From positions 310,001 through 374,000 of the forward strand of contig JAESUZ010002394.1 in assembly GCA_017311185.1 (NCBI GenBank): DNA of 64,000 nt, written 5' to 3'. Below, in pieces: positions 1 through 11,639 of this stretch (its first letter is position 1; the number at the start of each line of letters is the position of its first letter). This DNA is from Proteles cristata cristata. Lineage: Eukaryota; Chordata; Mammalia; Carnivora; Hyaenidae. A model generated the notes under the pieces. That model did no database searches. It was not told the origin of the DNA and saw nothing but the letters and a program-made list of their open reading frames with translations. The position numbers were made by a program, and so were the translations under genes.

Positions 1-1084
1 TATGATCAACTCTGTGATATTCAAAGAATAAAATGATTAGAGCCATTATTTTAAGGAGACTAATCTGGAGCAGTGTGTCTGGAAGACTGGAGTATGATAA
101 TGACTTACATAATTTTTATACCTCTTTTATGTGAATAACAGGAATGCTGACTACATGATGTCTACAGGACTCTTCGTACTGTGAGTTCCTGGAACACAGC
201 AATTGCATCATTTTGGTTTCCCCAGTGCCTAACAAAGCCCTGGTGCAAAATTGCTGCTTAATAAATATTTTAAACAAATAAGTGAGGAAAGGATGGAAGG
301 AAGGATGAGTGACTATTTAATGATGATGATTGCTATGCTGAATACTAATGCAGATCAGCCACTCAACTAATATTTATTGAGCAAGTATTGTGTGCCTGTT
401 TGTACTAGGAACTAGATTTCAAGAAATTGTGATAGAAAAAATTAGATTGGTGAATCCGTTTGATCCAGTGTGTATGTGAAGATCTGGGACCCCTTGAAAA
501 CTTTTTAAGATGTGTTTGGATCATCACCTACTGCTAACTAAAAGGCTACACAGTCCCCGGGCTACTGATGTCCATTAAGCATAGTCAGGCAGATGAGAGT
601 ATGGTTGCTGAGTAGTCAGGTAGTTTGCCAGGGTCAAGTGGTCAGAGAGGATAGCATGTGATGTCAAAGGTTAATGCAACAGTTCAGCTGTAGCCCATCA
701 GTATCGCAGCCGCCTGGGATCAGCTCTGCCTGAAGCTTCTGCTGCCTTGCAATCTGGCAATTTAGACAAAAATTATCCTTTCCCCTCTCTCCATTTCCTC
801 CAGATTTAACACTGTCACCTGGATGTCCCTAATTAGGTCTCCAAAGATCAACAGTTCCTGAAAGGAATCCTTTTTAGAGAATAGGCTGGGTATCTGAATG
901 CCGTATGGGCTTCCAGCCTTCTCAAAGCTGATGTTATCCTCTAGGGTGGGCAATGGCCTTAGTCACCAGGATTCACCTCATCCTTGATTGCTAGATGAAT
1001 GGTTTCCCCCATTCAGAGCCCTATGAATTGACTTGTCTAAAGATGTAATTCTTACTGTTGTGGAAAAATAGACCAAGACCTGAG
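1..1084. other. Intergenic, no gene seen
   Basis: AT-rich sequence with a short MIR-like stretch near 215-280. Open frames are short and unlike known proteins. Confidence 0.5.
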
Positions 1085-1490
1085 AAAACTCAAGCGGCAC
1101 GCAGAGACCAACGAGAACACAGCTTTACTACACCGGTGGGCCCAGTGGGATCGTTCGGCAATGACTGAGCCCTGAACAAAGGTGGTAGTTTGCTTATAAA
1201 GTTAAAAGAAGCCCATCCAGGCAGACAGAGGTGTTTAAAGCTGGTTGGATATATAGGGGTAGGGTGACTTGGGGTCATCGCTTCACAGAGGTAGGGAAAA
1301 GAAGTGGGTATGGGGAGAGCCCGGCCTGGGCAGTTTGGGCAGTTCACCATCATGACCTATATGACCTCAAGGAGTTTTTTTCTTTATTTTCGCCATTATT
1401 AGCCACTTTATGCAGTTGTCATGCCCTTAATACTGCTTCAACGCAGACTATGGCTGTGTACCAAGACCTGGGATCCTAACTGGCATCCTG
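1085..1490. repeat. Possible LTR-derived block, family unknown
   Basis: GC-richer block with TATA-like TATATAGGGG near 1,250, unlike its AT-rich flanks and resembling LTR sequence in texture. No partner copy was recognised in the window. Confidence 0.25.
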
Positions 1491-1739
1491 TCTTGTCTTT
1501 ATTTTGCAGCAGCTCTCCTAACAAATGCACCAAGCAGTGTTTATTTAAGAAGCTAGATATGACACCTGTGGTCTTGAAAACATGTAAAAAATTGGAAACT
1601 TATTATTTAATACTTTTTAAAAATTTCTTTAATCAGGCGCTTAAAGTTATCTGATTAATATCATCAGTCACTCTTTTAAAGAATACATGAGAAGGTGTGA
1701 TTCCATTTTCTGTCTTTTACTAATCCATGCTTCGCTAAT

Positions 1740-2425
1740 GATGAGGGACCATAGGCAGGCTGAGGGCAAAATACAAGCTACCATTACCACCTACCCCCCA
1801 GATCCCGCAGGTACTCCTGGCTGCCCGAGGACAAAGGAAAGGAAAGAAAACAAATGGTTAACTGGTAAGAGATCACAGTCCTGCAGGACATGAGTCTCCA
1901 TCAGTTTACAATATCTTAGTAAATTACAAGAAAAGGCAATCTTATCAATAGCCTAATCTCCAGAAACAGGTACACTCAGTTTCTGGGAGCCCCAACATCA
2001 CCCCTCCATAGCAATATGGGGAAAAAAGGCAAGAAGGAAATGGCAGGTAAAATAAATTTCCTTATAACATACAGCCCATTGACAAATACTTGAGGCAAAT
2101 ACAGAGCATAACATTTCTTCAGAAAACATCTACTGTCTAATGTTAATGCCTTACTAGAGGGAAAATAACCTTAGCTTGACAATAGTAAGGCCTCAGGTAT
2201 TTTAGGAGTCCTCTTTAGCAAGTCAAAGTCCTTCTGGAGGCCTCCCTTTTGTCTTTACCTTTACCTTTACCTTTACCACAGCACAGTATCTAACCAGTCA
2301 TTCTTCACAACCTCAGCACAGTTCTTTGTGCTTACTGGTCCTGTCCCAATGCTTTACTAAAATCTTTTTGCACCAAAGACATCAAGAATTCTTTCTTGGC
2401 CATCAGCTCCAAACCTCACAAAATA
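1740..2425 (+). mobile_element. Class I ERV-type LTR, copy 1
   Basis: From about 2,020 to 2,420 it matches a second copy at 2,795-3,210 in order and direction. It ends with an R/U5-like signature: a TACTAAAATC poly(A)-type region, then TTTTTGCACCAAAGAC and AAGAATTCTTTCTTGGC. It contains a (CTTTAC)n run at about 2,252-2,277. The 5' edge is uncertain. Confidence 0.6.
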
Positions 2426-2794
2426 CCACCATCACCCCAAAACCTCATCACTAATAGCCTACAACCTAAATCCAGCAACTTCTGGCTGTAAAAGAGTTCT
2501 ATATTTCATTGTGACTATTGCAGCAGTGTGTGTGTTTTCTCAAAGTGTATTGTAGTTAGGATCCTTGTCTTTTTTAATCATTTTATTTGGTTTTAGAACC
2601 TTGAACTGTGCCATCTTGACATTTCATTTATTTTGCTTGTCACTCCATAATCTGAATTTTCATTCTTTCGAATTCTACAGAGCCACGTCCATGTACCTTC
2701 TTTTACAAACATTTCTCATGAAAAAAAAAAAAGTATGTGTGTATGATATATTTCAGTTCTTTAAGGGAAAATCAAAGGTCCTGCCTCATGTGGG

Positions 2795-3210
2795 AAACAA
2801 AGGCAGAAGGAAATATAAATAAAATTAAATTTACTTAATAACCTTTAGCTCATTGACAAATACTTTAGGCTGGCAGAGTATATATAATATTCCCCCAGAA
2901 ACTCCCTACTGTCTTAATGATGATTTTTTTGCTAGAAGGAAAAACAACCTTAGCTTGACAACAGCTAAGCCTCCAGGATCCTGTGAATCTTCCTTAGTAA
3001 ATGAAAGCCCTTTTTGAAACATCCCCCTGGCCTTTACCTCTCCAACCTCCCAAGTATGTAATAATCAGTTAGTTACTCCTTGCAATCTCACAATTTCAGG
3101 GCAGCTCTTTCTGCCTACAAGTCCTGTCCCTGTGCTTTAATAAAATCATCTTTTTGCATCAAAGATATCTCAAGAATTCTTTCTTGGCTATAGGCTACAA
3201 ACCCCCACAT
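2795..3210 (+). mobile_element. Class I ERV-type LTR, copy 2
   Basis: Direct, diverged repeat of copy 1, with AATAAAATC near 3,140 as LTR poly(A) signal followed by AAGAATTCTTTCTTGGC. The 370 bases between the copies show no retroviral coding, so this is either a nearly emptied provirus or two solo LTRs. Confidence 0.6.
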
Positions 3211-3389
3211 CTTCCACATCACTGGCAATCACCAATCACTTCTTTTTTCATATAGAGGATTTTTCTATAGAAGTCCACCAGTACCAACACCAACAACAAA
3301 AAAAATCTGTCTTAAAGTATGGTGATGATAATTACATCACTCCCAATTTGTCTCACTAACACACTTTTATTTCTTAAAAATAAGAGGCA

Positions 3390-3560
3390 GGGGCACCTGG
3401 GTGGCTTAGCTGGTTAAACGTCTAACTCTAGATTTCAGTCACAGTTGTGAGACAGAGCCCTAAGTCAGGCTCTGTGCTGACAGCATGGAGCCTGCTTGGG
3501 ACTGTCTCTCTCTCCCTCCCTCTCTGCCCCTCCCCCAAATAAATTTAAAAACATTAGAAA
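3390..3560 (+). mobile_element. SINE, felid CAN type
   Basis: Head GGGGCACCTGGGTGGCTTAG, CT-rich middle, AATAAATTTAAAA tail. Moderately diverged. Confidence 0.85.
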
Positions 3561-3579
3561 AATAAATAAGAGACAGACC

Positions 3580-3965
3580 AATGTAGAGGCTGCTTTTAGG
3601 CAACAGGCTTGAGCAATGGAAACTTGAGCAAGGCTAAAGGACCCACAGTGACCACCAAGCTGAATGCAAACAGGCTTAGTAAGTGACCCACCTGAAAATG
3701 TCCTTAGGCCCTAACTAACCAATGAGTTACTTAAACCCAGGCACAGTTCCCAAGATTACTAAAAAAAAAAAAAAGGGGGGGGAAATTCTACAGCTTTCCA
3801 TATTTCCTCACTCCACCCTATAACTATAGCCCCTCACCACCACCTCTTGGCAGACAGTCTCTCCCTTCTGTCCTGCCCATTGCTCCCTTGCAGTGTATTC
3901 AATAAACTTCTATTTCTTTTGCTCTACCTCAGGTGAATCCTTACACCACCCATCTGGATGCCCCC
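3580..3965 (+). mobile_element. Solo LTR, class I-like
   Basis: Shares GCTTTTAGGCAACAGGCTTGAGCAATGGAA-type sequence (also near 6,235) and an LTR poly(A) signal, CAATAAACTTCTAT at about 3,899, with the copy at 6,228-6,790. No coding interior is attached. Confidence 0.6.
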
Positions 3966-4395
3966 CATCCAGTCGGAATGCACCACAACCAACTCGATTA
4001 GTAGGTGGCAGGTTTAATAAGCAAGGGAAGTTACACAGGAGGCTTGTCTTGGATGGCTGCAAGACAAGCAGATCTCTGCAACTGCCTGCCAGAATCTTGG
4101 AGTTTACAGAGAGACCTTATATGGCTTCATCACATACATATCCAGATGGTCTCAACACCACATTACTATCTTAAGGCTATGTCCTTGGTGCAGCTGCTAG
4201 TGTGGGAAGGCAAGCATAATGCACATTCCAAGGACATAGGAAAGGATGAGGAGCCTCTGATTGCCTAGCTCTCGCTTGAGAGTCAAACAGAGGTCACCTC
4301 CTTTCAGGACCTCCTCCAACAGCCTGGGAGGCAAGAAAGTAAGTTTTCCCCCTAAGTAGTGACAAAGAAATCTGTCAGCCAACTTAAAGAAGGCA
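3966..4395. other. Unassigned block next to the solo LTR
   Basis: GC-richer than its surroundings and LTR-like in texture. Open frames on both strands (3,893-4,174, 4,005-4,268) have no recognisable protein similarity. Confidence 0.25.
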
Positions 4396-4674
4396 GCTGA
4401 AAATAATTAGTCACTGCATAGCCTCATTTCCTCTTTTTTTTGAGAAAAAAAAAAAAGGGGGGTCCGGAAACTCTCTTCACCCTCCTGATAAGGAGATGTT
4501 CAAAGGATATACCTAAAAAGAGGCATCCTTTACATATGAATTTCCTACGTTATTTCAAACAGAATTTTTAAAAATGCAAATGTTTCTCTGAACTATAGAT
4601 CTTACTCGGTGCAATTACGTAGCTCTCTAAATCCCACTGATTGCTAGAGAGCCAATATTACATACTGTTGAGAG

Positions 4675-4900
4675 TACTCTGAGTTGTCAAGCTATTTGGG
4701 TTTGAATCCCATCTCCTATGCTTGCTGTGTGAACTTGAAGAACTCATTTGACTTCTCTGAGTTTTAGCTCCCTTATCTATAAAATGGGGAGAAAAGTAGT
4801 ATTTTCCCCAAGGACTGATACGAAGATTAAATCAGCCAATACATGTAAAGCATGAGGAAAAGTACTATTGTATGGTAAATACTGTATTATTATATAACAA
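4675..4900 (+). repeat. MIR
   Basis: Typical MIR order: TTTGGGTTTGAATCCCA-like core, then CTCCCTTATCTATAAAATGGG, then the repeated-ATTAAAT tail region. Old and diverged. Confidence 0.7.
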
Positions 4901-5420
4901 CATTGATATGCTAAATTTCACTGAATTCCGTGAAAAAGTAAAAAATTGCTATTATCTGTGACTGTATAAATAAAACACTTGATAATTGAAAACATTTATC
5001 ATTAATTCTTTGTTTCAGGATGGTGGACACTGATACTCTAAAGAAGTACACCAAATCTGGTAAAATCTCTGAGTTCCATAAAATTATTATGGAATAAATA
5101 TGCAAACTGAATGAAAGACAATAAATGTCAAATTTGAATTAAAATAGACACTTCATTTACATTCTTTCAAAAGTGGTTGCAAAATTATCTTAACCATTAA
5201 AAAAAAACACCAAAATTACCTAAACTATTATTCAGAGCAAAGTTTTGGTTGTAAACTTGAAAGTATGCATACTAAGTGGATTTTTATGGGTTTCAGTTGC
5301 CAATCTGGTAGGATTCAACTAAAAATAGCAGTAATAAACCCTCCAGTTAACACAGCATATTAAAAATATCCACTTTCCTACTCTTTGTTTGAAGCCTCAC
5401 TAAAACAAAACCTGAGGAGA

Positions 5421-5608
5421 GGCCCCTGGGTGGCTCAGTGGGTTTGGCCTCCTACTCTTGATTTCGGCTCAGGTCATGATCTCAAGATTCTTGGGTCTGA
5501 GCCCTAAGTCAGGCTCTGCACTATGAGCTTACAATTCTATCTCTCCTTCTCTTTCTGCCTCTCCCCTACTCATATGTGCTCTCTCTCTTTCAAAATAAAT
5601 AAATAAAC
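5421..5608 (+). mobile_element. SINE, felid CAN type
   Basis: Head CCCCTGGGTGGCTCAGTGGG, ends in AAATAAATAAATAAA. First of three same-direction SINEs within 700 bp. Confidence 0.85.
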
Positions 5609-5609
5609 T

Positions 5610-5818
5610 GGGGCACCTGGGTGGCTCTGTTGGTTAAGTGTCCAACTCTTGATTTCAGCTCACGTCATGATCTCATGGTTTGTGAGTTCGAGCCTCATGT
5701 TAGGCTCTGTGCTGACAGTGTAGAGCCTGATTGGGATACTCTCTTTCCCACTCTCTCTCTACCCCTCCACCACGCATGCTGTCCCTGTCTCTCCCAAAAT
5801 AAATAAACTTAAAAAAAA
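5610..5818 (+). mobile_element. SINE, felid CAN type
   Basis: Head GGGGCACCTGGGTGGCTCTG; abuts the A-rich tail of the previous copy. Confidence 0.87.
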
Positions 5819-5906
5819 CTGAGGAGGTAAAAAAAAAGTTAGGAGGTATAGACCCACAAGAACAAAGAAAACAGAATAGAAAAATGCCCACAATCATCTA
5901 GAAACT

Positions 5907-6108
5907 GGGGGCGCCTGTATGGCTCAGTTGGTTAAGCATCTGACTTTGGGTCAGGTCATGATCTCATGGTTCATGGGTTCAAGCCCCATGTCAGGCTCAG
6001 AGCCTGGAGCCTGCTTCAGATTCTATGTCTCCTTCTCTCTCTGCCCCTCCCCCACTCACGCTGTGTCTCTGTCTCTCAAAAATAATATAAACATTAAAAA
6101 AAATTTTT
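5907..6108 (+). mobile_element. SINE, felid CAN type
   Basis: Flanked by target duplications ATCTAGAAACT on both sides (about 5,896 and 6,110), which places its insertion into the old MaLR-like element. Confidence 0.88.
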
Positions 6109-6227
6109 TAATCTAGAAACTTAATGACAGTGTCAGTTGTGTCTCCGCAAAAGATACATTGAAGGTGACCTTATTTGGAAATAGGGTCTGTGCAGATATG
6201 ATCAAGATAAATTGAGGTTACGATTGT

Positions 6228-6790
6228 GGGAGATGCTTTTAGGCAAACAGGCTTGAGCAATGGAATGCAGAAAGGGCTATGGTGACCATCTGGCTAAATA
6301 CAGGCAGGCCCATCGGGGGACCCAACCGAAAATATCCATAGGCCCTAAATGACCAATGGGCTAATGACAACTAGGCACAGTTATCAAAAAAGGGAAAATT
6401 CCATACATAAACATACCTCCTCACCCACTCTCCTTAAGGGGTTTCTGGGTGGCTCAGTCAGGTGAGCGTCTAACTCTTGATTTCGGCACAGGTCATGATC
6501 CCAGGGTCATGGAGCTGACCCATGTCACTTTCATGCGTGCGCGCTCTCTCTCTTAAAAAAAAAAAAAAAAAGTTGTGTTTGGTGTTTTTTTTTTAAAGGA
6601 GCCCCCTCCCACTACATTATTGCAGACAACCTCTCCTCTGCTGTCCTGCCTGTCACTCCCTTGCGGTGTATTCAATAAACTTCTATCTCCTTTGTTCTGC
6701 CTTGGGTGAATTCTTTCACCTCCCCCACCAATGGCTTCCACCCAATTGCTGCCCCACATTTGGAACACCCATCTGATAGCGAGACATCCC
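6228..6790 (+). mobile_element. Solo LTR, same family as 3,580-3,965
   Basis: Same opening TGCTTTTAGGCAAACAGGCT and same CAATAAACTTCTAT poly(A) region near 6,673 as the first copy. Interrupted by a short SINE (6,438-6,571). Confidence 0.6.
6438..6571 (+). mobile_element. SINE, felid CAN type, shortened
   Basis: Head GGGGTTTCTGGGTGGCTCAG, lacks part of the middle, ends in an A17 run. Inserted in the solo LTR. Confidence 0.8.
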
Positions 6791-6856
6791 ATTTAAGCAC
6801 CCATTAGAGTGGGCCTTAATGTAATAATGTATCCTTATTAAAAAGAGAGGTATTTG

Positions 6857-7611
6857 AATACAGATAAAAACCACATGAGATACCACCTCACACCAGTCAG
6901 GGTAGCTAAAATGAACAAATCAAGAGACTATAGATGCTGGTGAGGATGTGGAGAAATGGGTACCCTTTCACACTGTTGGTCGGATTGCCAACCGATGCAG
7001 CTGCTCTGGAAAACAGTGTGCAGGTTCCTCAAAAAATTAACACTAGAACTCCCCTATGACCCAGCAATAGCACTGCTAGGAATTTACCCAAGGGATACAG
7101 GAGTGCTGATGCATAGGATACATGTACCCCAATGTGCATAGCAGCACTTACAACAATAGCCAAATCATGGAAAGAGCCTAAATGTCCATCAATTGGCAAA
7201 TGGATCAAGAAGATGTGGCTTATCTGTACAATGGAATACAACTTGGCAATGAGAAAGATGAAATCTGGACATTTGTAGCAACATGGATACAACTGGAGGG
7301 TATTATGCTAAGTGAAATAAGTCAGGCAGGGAAAAAGAGATACCATGTGTTCTCACTCATATATGGATCTTAAGAAACTTAACAGAAGACCAAGGGGGAG
7401 GGAAAGGGGAAAAAAAGTTACAGAGAGGGAAGGAGGCAAACCATAAGAAACTCTTAAATGCTGAGAACAAACTGAGGGTTGATGGGTGGTGGGGGAGTGG
7501 GGAAAATGGGTGATGGGCATTGAGGAGGGCTCTTGTTGGGATGAGCACTGGGTGTTGTATGAAAACCAATTTGACAATAAATTATATATTTTTTAAAAGT
7601 AAAAAAAAAAA
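6857..7611 (+). mobile_element. L1, 5'-truncated, carnivore type
   Basis: Holds the L1 ORF2 C-terminal end (ACCACATGAGATACCACCTC at 6,871 onward; GATGTGGAGAAATGGG), then a purine-rich 3'UTR and A tail at about 7,598-7,611. Near-matching flanks AAGAGAGGTATTTG (6,843) and AAGAGGGATATTTG (7,610) look like target duplications. The reading frame has stops. Confidence 0.85.
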
Positions 7612-7776
7612 GAGGGATATTTGTGCCATGGGAGAACACCATGTGCTGATGGATGCAGAGACTGGGGTGATGCATGTACAAGCCCAGGAATGCCCAGTAC
7701 TGGCAGCAACTACCAGAAGCTAAGAGGGAGTCATGGAGCCCTCAGAGTCCCCAGGAGAAACCAACATTCTGGTACC

Positions 7777-7991
7777 CTTTTATTTTTATGTTTATTTATT
7801 TTTGAAAAAGAGACAAACAGACAGAGCATGAGAGGGGGAGGGGCAGAGAGAGGGAGACACATAATCCGAAGCAGGCTCCAGGCTCTGAGCTATCAGCACA
7901 AAGCCCAATGCGGGGCTTGAACTCAAGAACCACGAGATCATGACCTGAGCCAAAGCCCAAGGCTTAACTTGACTGGGCTACCCAGGAGTCC
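7777..7991 (-). mobile_element. SINE, felid CAN type
   Basis: Reverse copy: A/T tail at left, CAGGCTCCAGGCTCTGAGC in the middle, head GGACTCCTGGGTAGCC read on the - strand. Confidence 0.85.
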
Positions 7992-8125
7992 TCTGGTCTG
8001 GATCCTCTGGTAACTTGATTTCAGATTTCTAGCAGCCAAAACTGTGAGAGAATAAATGTTCATTGGTTTAAGCAACCCAGTTTGTGGTAATTTATTATGA
8101 CAGCCCTAGGAAATTAATACAGCAC

Positions 8126-8959
8126 TAAACAGATGGACTAGTGAAGACTCATACAGCCCAGAGGAAAATGAAACCCAAGTATTTTCAGAAGCAAGGCCTG
8201 GAAGCAACCTAATTGACATTGCAAAACCTCACAAAGGCTCGGGAATTGAAAGCAGCAGATATTCCAGATGGTGTGAGCTGAAAACAGAAGGTTAAAAGTC
8301 CTGGAGGCAATTAGATTCTTAGATTCCCCACCACACTAGACAGGTCAGGGGAACATTCTCCACTCGCTCACTCTCGACCTGGGGACTGCAGAATTATTTC
8401 TTTTTGGAGATATCAAACCTGAAGGACCATGATTCAGGGACACCAAACGCAGCTGAAGACAAAGATACCATACGGAATAGCGGTTTAGGTGAAGATGTGT
8501 ATACAGAAATTATTAAGATTTCCAGTCTCCTTTCCCCATTGGGTTCCAAGAAAACTGGTAGATCCTCAAAGCAAGTAATGAAAAGGTTACTCTCGGGAAG
8601 AAAACAAATAAGTGGGCCCTTGCCCCATCATCTTACAAGTTGCTCAACAGTTGACAAGTCCTTGCCCATGTCCCCAAAGCACCTTTGTAGAGCGTGGCTG
8701 TTACATATGAATTGACAGCTAGGATCATCAGGCAGTTGAGGAACACCTGTAGCCTAAAGGACAGAGAGGCCATATATAAACAATCAACCAAAAAAGACTG
8801 AAAAGAATTGACATCAATGCAAGGTTATGTAGAAAACATTTTTAAAACTCTATAATTTATGTCTTCAGACAGAAGAGGCACTATATCCATTCAAAAAAAA
8901 AAAGAACATGATGCCATAAAAAGAAGAGAAAATAAAAAGAGCACTTAGAAATTAAAGAG
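8126..8959. other. Intergenic, nothing recognised
   Basis: Mostly unique-looking sequence. A 103-codon open frame at 8,404-8,715 has no recognisable domain and is not supported as a gene. Confidence 0.4.
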
Positions 8960-9307
8960 CAGGCATACTTCATTTTATTGCCCTTTGTTTTACTGCACTT
9001 TGCAGATACTGCTTTTTTTTTTTTAAACAAATTGAAAGTTTGTGACAGCACAGCAGTGAGCAAGGCCATCTGCACCATTTTTCCCAACAGCATTTGCTCA
9101 CTTCATGTATCTGTGTCACATTTTAGTAATTCTCAGAACATTTGAAACTTTATTGTTATTGTTGTATTTGTTATGGTGATCTGTGATCAGTGATCTTTGA
9201 TGTTACTTTTATAATTGTTCTGAGGTGCCTTGAACCAAACCCATACGACAGCAAACTTGATCGATCAATGTTGTGTGTGTTGTGATTGTCCCACTGATCG
9301 GTTGTTC

Positions 9308-9343
<36 letters not shown>

Positions 9344-9438
9344 AAGCCTTCCTATTTCCTGAGACACAATATTGAAATTGAGTCAGTCAATAACCCTATA
9401 ATGACCTCTAAGTGTTCAAATGAAAGGGAGAGTCTATC
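8960..9438 (+). mobile_element. Tigger1-like DNA transposon, left arm
   Basis: Begins with the TIR-like CAGGCATACTTCATTTTATT, followed by the Tigger1 left end through an old transposase start (ATGACCTCTAAGTGTTCAAA at 9,400). The right arm resumes at 19,625, after the provirus. The transposase body is missing, as in non-autonomous Tigger1 derivatives. A (CT)n tract lies at 9,310-9,341. Confidence 0.8.
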
Positions 9439-9935
9439 TGTTAGAGTAAGCAGTTAGTTAGGCTTTCCCAGGATGCCTGGAGGCCAGCAAAAGGAAAGTC
9501 AAGGCCCTTTATCAGAAAAGTTAGCAACCTGTCCTGGCAGCATTCTGCAAACAAGGCCACAGGGAGCCAGATCAAACCAGATAGACCAAAGATAAAGAAG
9601 GCCAAAGACCCTGACCAAGTAAAGGAGAAAAAACATGAAACCCTGTTCCCCAAAAAACCCCTACTTGGGTAACAAATATTCCATGTCTTAGTTAACAACT
9701 GACAGTAGAGGATAGAGACCAATCCTGGAGGCAGCTCTCCCTGAAGGTTGCCCACCCTCACACCTCCAGAGTGTACTCTCTCTTTTATAGACTCCACTTG
9801 TGCCACTCAACCAATGTGTCTGGGCCATCCTTGGTTTCTTTTCTTGCAAGAACACCAAGAGCCTCCAGCAATATTCTGGGCATGGTCTGGGTGGAGGCCT
9901 CAGGGCCCTGAGATCTTCCCAGTTCATCTGGCAAC
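9439..9935 (+). repeat. 5' LTR of the provirus
   Basis: Starts TGTTAGAGTAAGCAG and ends near GGCAACA. Contains a TATA-like TTTTATAGACTC near 9,783. Pairs with 19,120-19,624. No tRNA primer site was recognised just downstream. Confidence 0.85.
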
Positions 9936-10042
9936 ATCTTTTTGTGAGCACAAAAGGGCAGGCTGAGTGACACTCTTCATCAGTGAGTTTCCAACTCTTG
10001 CCTCCCTAGTGCTGGAAAGTTGCTCAGGAACCATACTTCCAT

Positions 10043-10290
10043 GGGGCACCTGGGTGGCTCAGTGGTTAAGTATCCAACTTTAGCTTAGGTCATGATCTCA
10101 TGGTTCGTGAGTCTGAGCCCCGCATTAGGCTCTCTGTTGTAGGCACAGACCCCAATTTGGATCCTCTGTCCACCTTTCTCTCTACCTCTCCCTCCACCCT
10201 CCTCAACTTCCCCCACAGCCCCATCCCCAGTGCACACTTGTGTGCCCTCTCTGTCTCTCCGAAATAAATAAGCATTTAAATAAAAGAAGA
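10043..10290 (+). mobile_element. SINE, felid CAN type, inside the provirus
   Basis: Flanked by AGGAACCATACT at about 10,027 and 10,291, so it inserted after the provirus did. Confidence 0.88.
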
Positions 10291-10302
10291 AGGAACCATA
10301 CT

Positions 10303-11639
10303 GCCTTTGTTCTGCTCTTTCTTTCCAATCCATCTGGGAAGCAGACAGTTTGGTAGCAATTATGAGACTGATTTTCAGCTCCAAAGAAGAAAGGCACACT
10401 TGCTCCATCCCATAGAAAGGTGTTCTTAGGCAACTAAAAACCTAGGGGAAGTGTCTGAGGTCATTCCTGGAGATGTGTAGCAGTCCTATGGGGAACACCC
10501 TGTCATGGTAGTTAATTTCTGGCTCACCGGGGGCTGCACACATAATGACTGATCGATCATCCAGGGATCCAAGCCCCCATAGCAGTTTCAGACAGCTGCA
10601 GGGAGAAACTGAAATGCATAAAAGAGTGATTCATGGCCACCAACTCACAACCAGAACATCAAGATCCATTACATCAATCCCTAGGTGTCTGTCTAATATT
10701 CCCAAGCTGTCTCTAACTCTGCAAAATCTGTTTCTTAGGCATGGGACACTCTGACCTGACCCCCATCCCTGTCTAGCTTCAGCTGCTTCCTCTCATTCTT
10801 ATTTCCAGAATCTCCTTTGTTGGGATGTTGCCCCTAGAGGGGGCACTAGGTCCTGTGAGATGTTTTGCCGGCTATTGCAAGGGTCCTGCACGATTGCCTG
10901 CCCCCTCACATTGTTGTATCTGTGCAAAATACCATCAAATAGGCTATAAGCCATTTCACTCCCTGGCAAAGGACCCCAACTATTGAGATTTCCCCCTGTG
11001 GGTCTGCCTTATTCATCACTTAACTAAATGTGATTCAACCCAAATAATTCAGGGATACAAAGAGATTTGGGGGGAAAAAAAAGTTTAGTTTCATAGGAAC
11101 TAACAGCAAAGTGAGAGAGATCAACAGATACCTATGGGCCAGACAAGAAATATTCAGTCAAAGGGACCTTTATCCCTGGTAGCCATGTTTTGTCACCAAC
11201 TGCTAAGAGGCCTATCAGAACAAAGACAGTGGGATATTCAGAGAACTTGGAGTCATGGTGATGATGCCTGTTCCCAATATCTCCACCCTGGGACATCAGA
11301 GGTCTTTGGGAAGGCTTCCGCTTTGAGGACTGCAAAAGCCAGCACCAAGCATGGGTTCTGGGATGCAAGGGCCAGCATGGCTGTCATACGACATACTGGC
11401 TATGGCTGCAATGAGAGAATGACAAGCAGACAACAGGTTGGGGACACCATCAGAAGTAGCAGGTTGGTCCACTGGCCATCAGAACTCTCCAGGAGAGCTC
11501 TCCTCTTAAATCCTTTCAGGTTCCCAAGAAGGAGGGAACTAACTTCCCCCAGGAAAATAGGACTCCGGGTTCCTGATAATGGGAGCCCTTATTATGTTGC
11601 TCCTGTTTTCATTACAGGAGTCAACTCTCTCCCTGAAGG
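10303..11639 (+). other. Provirus leader region, unassigned
   Basis: Between the 5' LTR and recognisable gag. A 211-codon frame at 11,134-11,769 opens with Met-Gly as gag proteins do, but its composition is not gag-like and it runs into a SINE. Confidence 0.35.

Larger units (their letters stand above)
6110..8125 (+). mobile_element. Ancient MaLR-like LTR element, fragmented
   Basis: Pieces in order: 6,110-6,228 (GACCTTATTTGGAAATAGGG), 6,790-6,857, 7,612-7,776 and 7,992-8,125 (ACTGTGAGAGAATAAATGTT, then GCAACCCAGTTTGTGGTA, ending AAATTAATACAG). They are separated by a younger LTR, an L1 and a SINE. The family name is a judgement from consensus-like phrases. Confidence 0.5.

Noticed and set aside
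8404..8715. 103-codon + frame as a possible small gene
   Set aside because: No recognisable domain, promoter or splice support.
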